64,000 bases of DNA, from NCBI GenBank assembly GCA_965261645.1, contig CBDHDJ010000004.1, positions 992,001 to 1,056,000 of the forward strand, written 5' to 3'. Shown one piece after another: positions 1-8,242 of the stretch; positions within the stretch are counted from its first letter, which is position 1, and the number at the start of each line of letters is the position of its first letter. This DNA is from CBDHDJ01 sp965261645. Its GTDB lineage: Bacteria; Pseudomonadota; Alphaproteobacteria; SHVV01. The position numbers and the translations under genes are program-made. A model generated the notes under the pieces. The model worked only from the letters and a program-made list of their open reading frames with translations. It had not been told where the DNA came from and did not search any database.

Positions 1-945
1 GAAGGTCACGCCGAGGACGAGGATCGAGGTCGGCGCTGGCAGGAGCGCAGCAATTCGCTCGGCGATATAAGTGCCCATGGCGTCGTTTATGCGCCGCCCG
101 GCAAGAACCACCGTGGGCTCGTGCCCCATCGTCTGGGCACCGTGGGCGAGATAGTAGGGATCGACGCCGATGCAGTGGCCGCCCACGAGTCCGGGCGCGA
201 AGGGCAGGAAGTTCCATTTGGTGGCCGCCGCCTCCAGCACGTCGTGGACCGAGAGGCCGTAGTTCTGCAGGATCATCGCCACCTCGTTGACGAAGGCGAT
301 GTTGATGTCGCGTTGGGCGTTTTCGATCACCTTGGCGGCCTCGGCCGTCTTGATGTCGCGCGCGACGAACACATTGCCGCCGGTGATGGCGCCATAGAGC
401 TCCTTCAACCGCACAGTGACCTCGGGCGTCTGCCCGGCCACGACTTTGGTGATCTTGTCGACGGTATGGTCGCGATCGCCGGGATTGACGCGCTCGGGCG
501 AGTAGCCGAGGAAGAAATCACGGCCGCAGGCCAGGCCCGAGGTCCGCTCGAGGGCCGGGGCGCAGACCTCCTCCGTGACGCCGGGATAGACCGTGCTCTC
601 GAACGCCACGATGGCGCCGCGGGCGAGCACCGAGCCCACGATATCGCACGCGCCGAGCAGGGGGCGGAGATCGGGCTTGTTCTCGTCGTCGACCGGTGTC
701 GGCACCGTGACGATGAAGATGTCCGAGCCCGCCATGGCGCCGGCCTCGGCGCTATAGGTGAGACGGGTATCGGCAAGCGCGGCCGGTTCTATTTCGCCGG
801 TCCGGTCCCGGCCCGCCTCGAGCTCGGCGATGCGCGTGGCGTCAATATCGAAGCCGGTGACCGGATAGTGGCGCGCCAGCATGATCGACAACGGCAGACC
901 GACATAACCGAGGCCGACAACGGAAAGGCGAGGTGGTTCTGCCAT
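1..945 (-). CDS. Nucleotide-sugar dehydrogenase (UDP-GlcNAc/ManNAc dehydrogenase type), C-terminus outside window
   Basis: This is the UDP-glucose/GDP-mannose dehydrogenase family, which oxidises C6 of an NDP-sugar to a uronic acid with two NAD+. The N-terminal Rossmann motif VVGLGYVGLPLS lies at about residues 8-19. VPTPVDD follows near residue 85, and the catalytic-cysteine motif GGHCIGVDPYYL has its Cys at about residue 258. The frame is open to base 1, so only about 315 residues are visible and the C-terminal substrate-binding domain is largely missing. The ATG at 945 is 34 nt after the stop of the epimerase-like gene, so it is probably the last visible member of the leftward nonulosonate operon. 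It resembles the TviB/WbpA type more than UDP-glucose 6-dehydrogenases, but the substrate cannot be fixed from sequence. Confidence 0.9.
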   Translation of the reverse strand, partial: MAEPPRLSVVGLGYVGLPLSIMLARHYPVTGFDIDATRIAELEAGRDRTGEIEPAALADTRLTYSAEAGAMAGSDIFIVTVPTPVDDENKPDLRPLLGACDIVGSVLARGAIVAFESTVYPGVTEEVCAPALERTSGLACGRDFFLGYSPERVNPGDRDHTVDKITKVVAGQTPEVTVRLKELYGAITGGNVFVARDIKTAEAAKVIENAQRDINIAFVNEVAMILQNYGLSVHDVLEAAATKWNFLPFAPGLVGGHCIGVDPYYLAHGAQTMGHEPTVVLAGRRINDAMGTYIAERIAALLPAPTSILVLGVTF

Positions 946-978
946 GACGATCAGCGCGAGCCGGCGGCGAGACCCCGC

Positions 979-2148
979 TCAGGGCAGCGGCTCCTCGCCA
1001 CCGATCCAGCGAATGGTCGGCATCATCGCCTCGGCGTTCACATGCGTGCTATTGGCCTGCGCCCGCGCCAGCATGGAATCGAGCACCGCATCGGTCAGCA
1101 AGTGGGGATCGAGGCCAAGCTCGGTGAGTTTCGAGTGCTTCGCGTTGTAGTAGTGCTCCTCGAGCTCGACGCGCGGATTGTCGACATGCTGGACATCGAC
1201 AGCCATGCCCGCGCGACGACCCGCGGCCACCACTTACTCGGCGAGCTCGTTCACCGAGAACTGCTCGGTGAACTGGTTGAAGACGCGATAGTCGCCGGGA
1301 TCGGCGGGATGGCGGACGGCGAGGTCGACGCATTGCAGCGTGTCGCGGATGTTCAGGAACCCCCGTGTCTGGCCGCCCTGGCCGTAAACGGTGAGCGGCA
1401 TGCCGAGCGTGGCCTGAACGACGAAGCGATTGATGACGGTGCCGAATACGTGGTCGTAGTGGAAAGAGGTACCGAACGCGGGATCGAGTTCGGTCTCGGC
1501 GGTGTCGATGCCATAGACGACGCCCTGGTTGAGGTCGGTGACCCTGAGCCCCCACATGCGGCAGGCGAAGTGGATGTTGTTCGAATCGTGCACCTTGGAG
1601 AGGTGGTAGAAGCTGCCCGGCTGTTTGGGATAGAGCACGGTGTCGTTGCGTCCATTGTGCTCGATGGTGATGTAGCCCTCCTCGATATCGATGTTGGGCG
1701 TGCCGTACTCTCCCATCGTGCCGAGCTTGACGAGGTGCGCGCCCGGGCAGTGCCGGCGCATGGCGAACAGCACATTCAAGGTGCCGGTGATGTTGTTCAC
1801 CTGGGTCAACACGGCGGTCTCGCGGCTCTGCATCGAATAGGGCGCCGAAGGTTGTTCGGCATAGTGCACGACGGCGTCGGGCTTCACGTCCTCGAACAGG
1901 TTGTAGGCGAAGCGATGGTTGGTGAGATCGCCCACGCGCAGGTGAACCGCCTTGCCGGTGAGTTCCTGCCAATGCTTGATGCGCCGGTGCAAGGGCGGCA
2001 CGGGGAGTAACGGCTCGATGCCCTCTTCGAGCTCCCAGCGGCGCTTGGCGAAGTTGCCGGCCACCCAGACCTCCTCGCCGGCCTGGGAGAAATGCATCGC
2101 CGTCGGCCAGCCGAGATAGCCATCACCGCCGAGAACCAAAATCCGCAT
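979..2148 (-). pseudogene. UDP-sulfoquinovose synthase (SQD1/SqdB)-like epimerase, interrupted by an in-frame TAA
   Basis: This extended short-chain dehydrogenase is very close to SQD1, which makes UDP-sulfoquinovose from UDP-glucose and sulfite. Visible motifs are the NAD-binding GGDGYLGWPTAMHFS near the N-terminus, KLGTMGEYGTPNID, the catalytic YHLSK at about residues 181-185, DLNQGVVYG and GGQTRGFLNIRDT. The ATG at 2148 has an AGGA about 9 nt upstream and fits the family start. Codon 305 (1236-1234) is TAA. The same frame then continues with recognisable family sequence (NPRVELEEHYYNAKHSKL) to a normal stop at 979, for 389 codons in all, the usual length. The lesion is therefore one nonsense codon and not a frameshift. 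The product would be a 304-residue truncation unless the stop is read through or is a sequencing error. In this locus the product may feed a surface glycan instead of sulfolipid. Confidence 0.85.
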
Positions 2149-2198
2149 CTTGCGCGTTCCTCTCGCTCCCGCTTTCGCCCCGTCGCGTCCCGCTCGTA

Positions 2199-2930
2199 TC
2201 AATCGAGATGCGGAAGCTCGACCAGCCCCGCCGCCAACATCGCCTCGCCCAGCTTGAACTCGTACAGGCCGTTGGCATCCAGCGCATAAGCTTCCGGAAT
2301 CTCGACCGGAAGCGAGGGGTCGGGAAACGGAAATCCCTGTTCAACGGCGGCGCCGAGTCGAAAGGCCAGAAAATTACCGAGCACGTAATGGTCGGGCTTC
2401 AATTGCTTGTTGTGCGCCTTGCGGCGTTCCTCCGCATAACGGAAGCGCACGTGGCCGCCCTCGATGATGCGCTGGCTGAGCGCGTTGAAGTGATCGGGGC
2501 AAGGGATCACCGTCTGCACCGACGCCACATCCGGTGAGGCCCGGAGCTTGTCCACGCTCCTATCGATGTGCGCCGGCAAGACGAACGGCGAGGTCGGCTG
2601 GAGCAACGCAATCAGCTCGGCCACCTCCTCATCGCGCTTCGTGTACTCGCCGGCGAAGTGAGCGATCACGTCGGCGGTCGGTGTCATGTCCTCGGCGAAC
2701 TCGCGGGGACGCCGTAGAATTTCGACGCCGAGCCCCTCGCAATGGTGCGCGATGTCATCCGAATCGGTGCTGCAAATCAAGCGCGAAAGGCTCGTCGCCG
2801 CGCGCGCCGCCGCCACGCAATAATCGATCAGCGGCCGCCCGGCGAGAGGAGTCATGTTCTTCAGCGGGATGGTCTTGAAGCCGCCGCGCGCCGTTATGAG
2901 GCCCCAACAGACGCCGTCCAACGTTTTCAA
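2199..2930 (-). CDS. Acylneuraminate cytidylyltransferase-family CMP-sugar synthetase
   Basis: This is a NeuA/KdsB-type cytidylyltransferase of 243 aa that would activate a nonulosonic acid with CTP. The N-terminal nucleotide-binding signature reads TARGGFKTIPLKNM, a variant of the usual ARGGSKGIPxKN in which Ser is Phe and Gly is Thr. Other family features are the STDSDDIA segment, LLQPTSPF near residue 110, and a late KPDHYVLGNFLAF segment. The open frame starts at a TTG (2930), with another TTG at 2921. No ATG lies upstream of the CTP-binding loop, so a non-ATG start is likely. It sits between neuC (112 nt upstream) and the SQD1-like gene (50 nt downstream) on the same strand. The altered signature loop leaves the exact sugar uncertain. 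Confidence 0.85.
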   Translation of the reverse strand: MKTLDGVCWGLITARGGFKTIPLKNMTPLAGRPLIDYCVAAARAATSLSRLICSTDSDDIAHHCEGLGVEILRRPREFAEDMTPTADVIAHFAGEYTKRDEEVAELIALLQPTSPFVLPAHIDRSVDKLRASPDVASVQTVIPCPDHFNALSQRIIEGGHVRFRYAEERRKAHNKQLKPDHYVLGNFLAFRLGAAVEQGFPFPDPSLPVEIPEAYALDANGLYEFKLGEAMLAAGLVELPHLD

Positions 2931-3042
2931 GGTATCCGTTCGCTATCGTGAAGGTGGCTCTGGCCCGTCGAATTACCCGTTGCCGCGGTTCCGGTCAAGG
3001 GACCGGCGCGACCCCGCGATGGGACGCCAGCCTCGCGCCGCC

Positions 3043-4191
3043 TCAATAGGTCATGCGCTTGTTGAAAAGGCGGTCGTCGCTGCTGACTTCAGCGAGCACC
3101 GCCGTGATGCGCTCGAACGCCTTGCCGTCACCGAACGGCGGCTCGAGGCTCCGCAGGGACTCGCGAAACGCGTGATCGCTCAGCGCCCGTTCGATGGCGG
3201 CGGCGATGGCCGCGCGCTCGTGGGCGACATGGATCACATTGCCGCAATGCTCGCGCCCCATCTGGCGCGTGCCGATATTGACCGCCGGCAGCGCGACATA
3301 GGGCGCCTCGATGAGCCCCGCCGAGGAGTTCCCGACAAGGCAGGCCGCCAGCTTTTCGAGACCGACGAAGTCCGGCGCCGGGATGTTCTGGTGGACGGTG
3401 ATGCGCGGTGGGGCGGCGGCGGCCTCGATTTCGCCGATGATCCCCTCAAAGCCCTGATCCGAGCAGGGATAGACGAACAGGGTGCGGAGACCCGTGGGCA
3501 GAACCGCCGCTACGGTCTCCGCCATCTGGGCGCGGCTCTGCCCGGGCGCCGAGGAATCCGAGTGCTGCAGGACGAGCAAAAAAGGCGCCTCGGCGGGCAG
3601 CTCGTAGCGCGCGCGAAGCTCGGCCTCGGGCGTGAATGTGCCGAGGAACACCGGATCGAGGTGGGTGTCGCCGACGATATGCACGCGCCAAGCCTCCTCG
3701 CCCATGGCGCGGATGCGCTCGGCCGAGGCCTCGGTGGCCGGAAAATGAAGGTGCGCGAGCTTGGTCACGGCGTGGCGCACCGGCTCGTCCAGGCTGCCCG
3801 ATATATCGCCGCCCTGGATATGGGCGATGGCGATTCGCATGTTGTGCGCGGCGATGCAGGCGGCGAGCACCTCGCCGCGGTCGCCGATGACGAGCAGGAT
3901 ATCGGGATCGAGCTCGCCGAACACATCGACAGACTTTGCTACGCATCGGCCGATGGCGCGGGCGCGATCCTCGTTGGCATCGCCGGCCTGTGCCATGTCG
4001 ATGCGCGCCGCCACGGGGAACCGGCTTTCGACCTCGGCGACGGTCTTGCCGAAACGGTCGTAGAGATGCTGGTCGGTAACGACGAGCTGCATCTCCATCG
4101 CGGGATGGGCGCAGATCGCCTCCATGGTCGGCGCCAGCGCACCGAAGCCGCCGCGCTTGCCCGACCAGACGCAGATGCGGCGCTTGGTCAA
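3043..4191 (-). CDS. neuC: UDP-N-acetylglucosamine 2-epimerase (hydrolysing), NeuC type
   Basis: NeuC-type enzymes hydrolyse and epimerise UDP-GlcNAc (or a derivative) to release the ManNAc-type sugar condensed by NeuB. The 382-residue protein has the family's GT-B-like fold signatures: GDRGEVLAA near residue 105, AHIQGGDISGSLDEPVRHA near residues 124-142 with the catalytic acid region, and NSSAGLIEAPYVALPAVNIG in the C-terminal UDP-binding domain. Its ATG overlaps the neuB stop by 4 nt (ATGA), so the two are translationally coupled. The order oxygenase, neuB, neuC, CMP-synthetase is a compact nonulosonate module. Whether the substrate is UDP-GlcNAc or UDP-diNAc-bacillosamine cannot be read from sequence; no LegC/PglE-type aminotransferase is visible in this window. 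Confidence 0.92.
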   Translation of the reverse strand: MTKRRICVWSGKRGGFGALAPTMEAICAHPAMEMQLVVTDQHLYDRFGKTVAEVESRFPVAARIDMAQAGDANEDRARAIGRCVAKSVDVFGELDPDILLVIGDRGEVLAACIAAHNMRIAIAHIQGGDISGSLDEPVRHAVTKLAHLHFPATEASAERIRAMGEEAWRVHIVGDTHLDPVFLGTFTPEAELRARYELPAEAPFLLVLQHSDSSAPGQSRAQMAETVAAVLPTGLRTLFVYPCSDQGFEGIIGEIEAAAAPPRITVHQNIPAPDFVGLEKLAACLVGNSSAGLIEAPYVALPAVNIGTRQMGREHCGNVIHVAHERAAIAAAIERALSDHAFRESLRSLEPPFGDGKAFERITAVLAEVSSDDRLFNKRMTY

Positions 4192-5219
4192 TCGATGTCG
4201 TCGAACGTCAGCGGCGCATCGGCCGCCACGTCATGCGCAAGGCTGTGATGGTAGAACTCGACCATGCGATTCGCTGGCACGCCGCCGGCCGGCCGGCGGG
4301 CCACGATATCCCCCGCCCCAAGACGATGCCCGGTCGGCAAATCGCGCGCCGCGACCAACGATTTCAACGCCCACGCCGCGCCCGCCTCCTCGCACGGGGC
4401 CGCCTCCTTGCGGCCGTGGCCGAGCAGAGCTTCCACCCGGCGGATGTTGGCGATGAGCGGCGCGAAGTTCTCGGGCCCGGCCGAGACCTTCCAGTCCTGG
4501 GCGTTGGGCACGTCGCGCAGGATGGTGATGTGCTTCTCGATGATGCGGGCGCCGCGCGCCACCGCCGCCAGCACGGCGAGGCCGTCGACCGTGTGGTCGG
4601 AATAGCCGACCGGCCCGGGAAACAGGGCCTTGAGCCGTTCCATGGCGGCCAGGTTGACCTGGTCCTCGGGCGTCGGATAGCTAGTGATGCAATGTAAGAG
4701 CGCCACCCGGTCGCAGCCGGCCTCGGCCAACGCATCGAGCGCCTCGGTCACGTCCGCATCGGCGTACATCCCGGTCGAAACGATCATCGGCTTGCCGAGG
4801 CCCGCCAGCTGCCTGAGAAAACCCGGATTGTTGCGCTCGCCCGAACCGACCTTGACGGCCGGCACGTCGAGCTCGCGGAGCCACGGGATGCGGCTCTCGT
4901 CATGCGCCGTGGCGACGAAGAGGAGCCCCTTCCCGTCGCACACGCGCTTGAGCTCGTGGCACTCCTCGAGCGAGAGGTTGCGCGGCCTGAGCCGCTCGCG
5001 CCATTCGGGCATGCTTTTCGCGAACAGCTCATCGACATCGAAGATCTGTGTCTTGAACACGTCCGCCCTGGCCGAGGCCGCGAGGTCAACCAGCTGATGC
5101 GCAAGCTTCATGTCGCCGAAATGGGCGACGCCCGCCTCGGCGATGACCAGCACCGGCGCATCGCCGCCCACCGGACGACCGCCGATATCGAAGGCGGGCT
5201 TGAACGGAAAGCCGTGCAT
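4188..5219 (-). CDS. neuB: N-acylneuraminate-9-synthase (sialic/legionaminic acid synthase)
   Basis: NeuB condenses phosphoenolpyruvate with a ManNAc-type sugar to form a nonulosonic acid. The 343-residue protein opens with IAEAGVAHFGD and FKTQIFDVDELF. The central barrel shows SGERNNPGFLRQLA, VSTGM, LHCITSYPTPEDQVNL, VGYSDHT and EKHIT. The C-terminal antifreeze-like SAF domain (about residues 285-343) begins near KSLVAARDLPTGHRL. The open frame extends upstream to 5480, but the ATG at 5219 is preferred: it gives the family's normal N-terminus and lies 2 nt after the oxygenase stop (TGACGATG). The stop overlaps the neuC start. Confidence 0.93.
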   Translation of the reverse strand: MHGFPFKPAFDIGGRPVGGDAPVLVIAEAGVAHFGDMKLAHQLVDLAASARADVFKTQIFDVDELFAKSMPEWRERLRPRNLSLEECHELKRVCDGKGLLFVATAHDESRIPWLRELDVPAVKVGSGERNNPGFLRQLAGLGKPMIVSTGMYADADVTEALDALAEAGCDRVALLHCITSYPTPEDQVNLAAMERLKALFPGPVGYSDHTVDGLAVLAAVARGARIIEKHITILRDVPNAQDWKVSAGPENFAPLIANIRRVEALLGHGRKEAAPCEEAGAAWALKSLVAARDLPTGHRLGAGDIVARRPAGGVPANRMVEFYHHSLAHDVAADAPLTFDDID

Positions 5220-5221
5220 CG

Positions 5222-6129
5222 TCACACCACGTCGCGCAAGAGCGCCCGTTTCAGCGGGTGGTCGGCGTAACGTTCCAGCGGAAAGCGCACCAGCACGCTG
5301 CCGTCCTGGTAGTAACGCCAGGATTCGGTCTCGAGATTGGGGCACGGGGTATATTGGCACATCAGGGTGACACGCGGCTCGCGCCGTGAGCGGCTGCCGA
5401 AATGCAGGCACGTGCTGGTATCGAGCAAAACACCGGTCCCTGCCGTTCCGGTCAGGGTGACGAGATCGTCCGCCCGGCACAGGCGGAACACGTCATCGTC
5501 GGCGAGGCGGCCGTCCCGCCAGCCGTGCCCCAGGCCGGCGCGCACCCGCCGGCTGGTCGCCGCCGGCAGGAAGCTGAGGGGACCGTCATCCGCCGCAACG
5601 TCGAAGATGTTGATGAAACACTTGATCTGGTGAAAATCATCGCCGTCGATGTGAAACCTCTGACTCGACGTCGTGGTCTCGTTGACCGGCGAATATTGCA
5701 GGCCGAGAACCGCGGCAGCGTCCCGAGATAGTCGGTGACGATCTCGTTCAGCTCGTCGCCGAGGGCAAACTCGAGAAGCTCGGGATTTTCGATCAGGTCC
5801 TCTTGCTTGAGGATGTTGGCATAGAACGGTTTCGCGCCGCCCGAGGTATCGCGATCGCGGCGCTCGGCGAACAGATGCTGGCAGGCGGCGACCACGGCCT
5901 CGACACCGGGGAGAGTGCCGGGTTCGAGGACGGCGTGGCCGGTATCGCGGGGAATGAACCCGCGCCGCGGTGTTTGCCGGACGAGGGTGCGCGCACGACG
6001 GCGGCGGCGGCGGACGTAACTCACCGGGTGGGCGAGGATCCGCCGCGCCCGCAACAGATGATAAAGCGGCGTGACCGGTAACCCGCGCCGGCGGACGCCC
6101 CGCCCAATCGCCAGATCCAGACCGTTCAT
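5222..6129 (-). pseudogene. Phytanoyl-CoA dioxygenase (PhyH)-like Fe(II)/2-oxoglutarate oxygenase, frameshifted
   Basis: Two overlapping frames encode one PhyH-like protein. The N-terminal part (from the ATG at 6129) runs through IVTDYLGTLPR. The next frame then continues with LGLQYSPVNETTTSSQRFH and ends at 5222. The break lies at the CCGCGG run near 5710-5715; restoring one G gives a 302-residue protein of normal length. The second half holds the iron-binding HxD (HIDGDD) and a distal His (CLHFGSRSRR). The family hydroxylates small molecules using oxygen and 2-oxoglutarate. The position directly before neuB suggests a modified nonulosonate or precursor as substrate. If the lesion is real the protein is lost; if it is an assembly error the gene is intact. 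Confidence 0.75.
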
Positions 6130-6261
6130 CAGGGCAAATCCCGTCTCACGCGCATCGGCGCCGGCTCATCGCGGCCATGAGCCCACCCAGGATGCGTCGT
6201 GGGCTGTGGATCATAGAGGGCCGCTCCCGTAGTGGCAACGGCGCAGCGGCGCGCAGCGCCC

Positions 6262-6291
6262 TTGACGGCGTCAAAACGGGCAGGCTAGTTT
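6262..6291 (+). promoter_or_regulatory. Candidate sigma-70-like promoter for the rightward polysaccharide operon
   Basis: TTGACG (6262-6267) is followed by an 18-nt spacer and TAGTTT (6286-6291), about 95 nt before the exporter start. It lies in the only sizeable gap (6130-6385) between the leftward nonulosonate arm and the rightward arm. The -10 match is weak (4 of 6), so this is a prediction. I found no clear leftward promoter in the same gap. Confidence 0.35.
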
Positions 6292-6385
6292 CGTCGCGTG
6301 ACCGCCATCGTGGTGGCGGAAGGAGGGCGTTACGGCGGGGCGCGGGTCGGCACCCGCCCGTCGGCAGGCTGGGCGCGATGGTGTG

Positions 6386-8176
6386 ATGCCGCACGTACGG
6401 TTGCGCCCCGGTCCCCAGGCTGATTTGGCACAATTCGGACAGAACCTGACCAAGCTCCGCCGCCTGATGGCGGGGCAGGAGCGTTACGCGGCCCTCCTGT
6501 TGGCCGTGATGCTGCTGGCGGCGCTCGCGGAGAGTCTCGGGCTCGCGCTGGTCCTACCGATGATCAGCGCGCTCGCGGATGTGAGCCCAGCTTCCGGACC
6601 GCTCACCGAAATGACCGGTGCCATCCTCGCCCTGGTGCCGGGGGGTGGGCTCGAGCCTTTGCTCGGGCTGCTCGTGCTCGCGTTTCTCGCCAAGGGCGCG
6701 CTGCTCGTGCTGGCGCGCGGCATGACCGTCTATTTCTCGCTCTGTTTGCGCGAGGACTGGGCGAGCCTCATTTTCGATCGCTATCTCCACGCCAAGTCCG
6801 CCTACCTCGCCCAAAAGAAGCTCGGCAAGCTGGTGCAGAACATGGCGAACGAGACCCATGAGGCGGCCCAGGGAATTATTCGCGCGCTCGGGCTTGTCAA
6901 CAAGCTGATCCTGACGCTCGTTCTGGTCGTCGTTCTGCTACTCGCCCATTGGCAGGCGACGCTGCTTGTCGCCGCGTTCGGCACCGCCATCATCGTCCTC
7001 ATCCGCGTCCTCATGGCCAAGCGCATCCTCGAGATTGCGCGCCGGCGACTCGGCTATCGCCAGCAGATCTCCGGGGTGGCGGCGGAATCGCTCGGCGGCG
7101 TGCGCCAGATCAAACTGTTCGACCAGTACACGGTCGTCGCGGCTGGGCTCAAGGACAGGCTCCACAGCTTCACACGGGCGGACACGCTCTTGCAGGTGGC
7201 GAGCGAGTTGCCGACGCAGTTGACCGAGGTCTCGATCATCGCGCTGTTGGCCGGGGCTTTGCTTGCACTGAAATACGTCTTCGGCGTGGCGTTCGGCGAG
7301 GCGGTCGCGCTGCTTGGCTTCTTCATCGTCGTCGCGCAACGGCTGATGAGCTATTTGAGCTACATCGTCCGCCAGCGCATGAAAATCATCGGCCGTTTGC
7401 CGTCGCTCGCGCTGATGCACGATCTCATCGAGTGCGCGCCGGCGCGTGAGGATTTGTTCGCCGGTGCGGCATTCGCGGGCATCGAGAGCGATATCGAGTT
7501 CCGCCACGTCGCGTTTCACCACGCCGATGGTAAGCCGGTCCTCACCGGTCTCAATCTGACCATCCCGAAAGGCGCCACGACCGCCATCGTCGGGCCGTCG
7601 GGCGCCGGCAAGTCGACCATCGCCGATCTGCTCCTCGGGCTCTATCGCCCGGACCAAGGCGAAATCCGGATCAACGGCCGCGACCTCAGCGAGTTCAGCC
7701 TGGCCTCGCTCCGCCGCCACATCGGCTACGTCACGCAGGAGCCCGAAACCCTTCACGCCTCGGTCGGCGACAACATCAGGATCGGCCGACCCGAGGCGAG
7801 TGACGAGGAGGTTCAGGAAGCCGCCCGCAAGGCGCACGCTGACGAGTTCATCGCAAAGCTGAAGGACGGCTACGACACCGTGGTCGGCGAGCGCGGCGGC
7901 AAGCTCTCGGGCGGGCAGCGCCAGCGGCTCGCCATCGCCCGCGTTATCCTGCGCCAGCCCGACCTTTATATATTTGACGAAGCGACCAGCGCGCTCGATG
8001 CCGAATCAGAGCGGCTGGTCCAGGAGTCCGTGCTCGACCTCGGGGGCTCGGCCACCGTTGTGATCATCGCGCACCGCCTGTCGACCATCGAGAGGGCCGA
8101 TGTCATTTACCAGATCGGCGAAGACGGCACGGCGCGCAAAATGACGCTGGACGAAATTGCCGGCGTGGCGGTGTAA
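6386..8176 (+). CDS. ABC exporter, half-transporter with fused ATPase (MsbA/PglK-like flippase)
   Basis: This 596-residue half-size exporter probably works as a homodimer in the inner membrane. About six transmembrane helices occupy residues 30-320. The nucleotide-binding domain follows, with Walker A GPSGAGKST, Q-loop YVTQEPETL, signature KLSGGQRQRLAIAR, Walker B LYIFDEATSALD and H-loop IIAHRLST, all intact. The ATG at 6386 is used; a GTG at 6383 is in frame directly before it, and an ATG at 6468 is possible. As first gene of the rightward polysaccharide arm, it is a candidate flippase for a lipid-linked oligosaccharide. No Wzx-type flippase is seen in the window. The substrate is inferred from context. 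Confidence 0.85.
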   Translation: MPHVRLRPGPQADLAQFGQNLTKLRRLMAGQERYAALLLAVMLLAALAESLGLALVLPMISALADVSPASGPLTEMTGAILALVPGGGLEPLLGLLVLAFLAKGALLVLARGMTVYFSLCLREDWASLIFDRYLHAKSAYLAQKKLGKLVQNMANETHEAAQGIIRALGLVNKLILTLVLVVVLLLAHWQATLLVAAFGTAIIVLIRVLMAKRILEIARRRLGYRQQISGVAAESLGGVRQIKLFDQYTVVAAGLKDRLHSFTRADTLLQVASELPTQLTEVSIIALLAGALLALKYVFGVAFGEAVALLGFFIVVAQRLMSYLSYIVRQRMKIIGRLPSLALMHDLIECAPAREDLFAGAAFAGIESDIEFRHVAFHHADGKPVLTGLNLTIPKGATTAIVGPSGAGKSTIADLLLGLYRPDQGEIRINGRDLSEFSLASLRRHIGYVTQEPETLHASVGDNIRIGRPEASDEEVQEAARKAHADEFIAKLKDGYDTVVGERGGKLSGGQRQRLAIARVILRQPDLYIFDEATSALDAESERLVQESVLDLGGSATVVIIAHRLSTIERADVIYQIGEDGTARKMTLDEIAGVAV

Positions 8177-8242
8177 GAGCGGCGATATGCAACAGGCATG
8201 GGTCCTGCGGAAACCACAATCTGACGGCTCTGCCATCCTCCT

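Noticed and set aside
121..2010. Long open frame on the plus strand (629 codons), opposite the dehydrogenase and epimerase genes
   Set aside because: It is an antisense shadow in high-GC DNA: it has no recognisable motif and is rich in Arg, Gly, Ala and Asp, while the minus strand encodes clear families.
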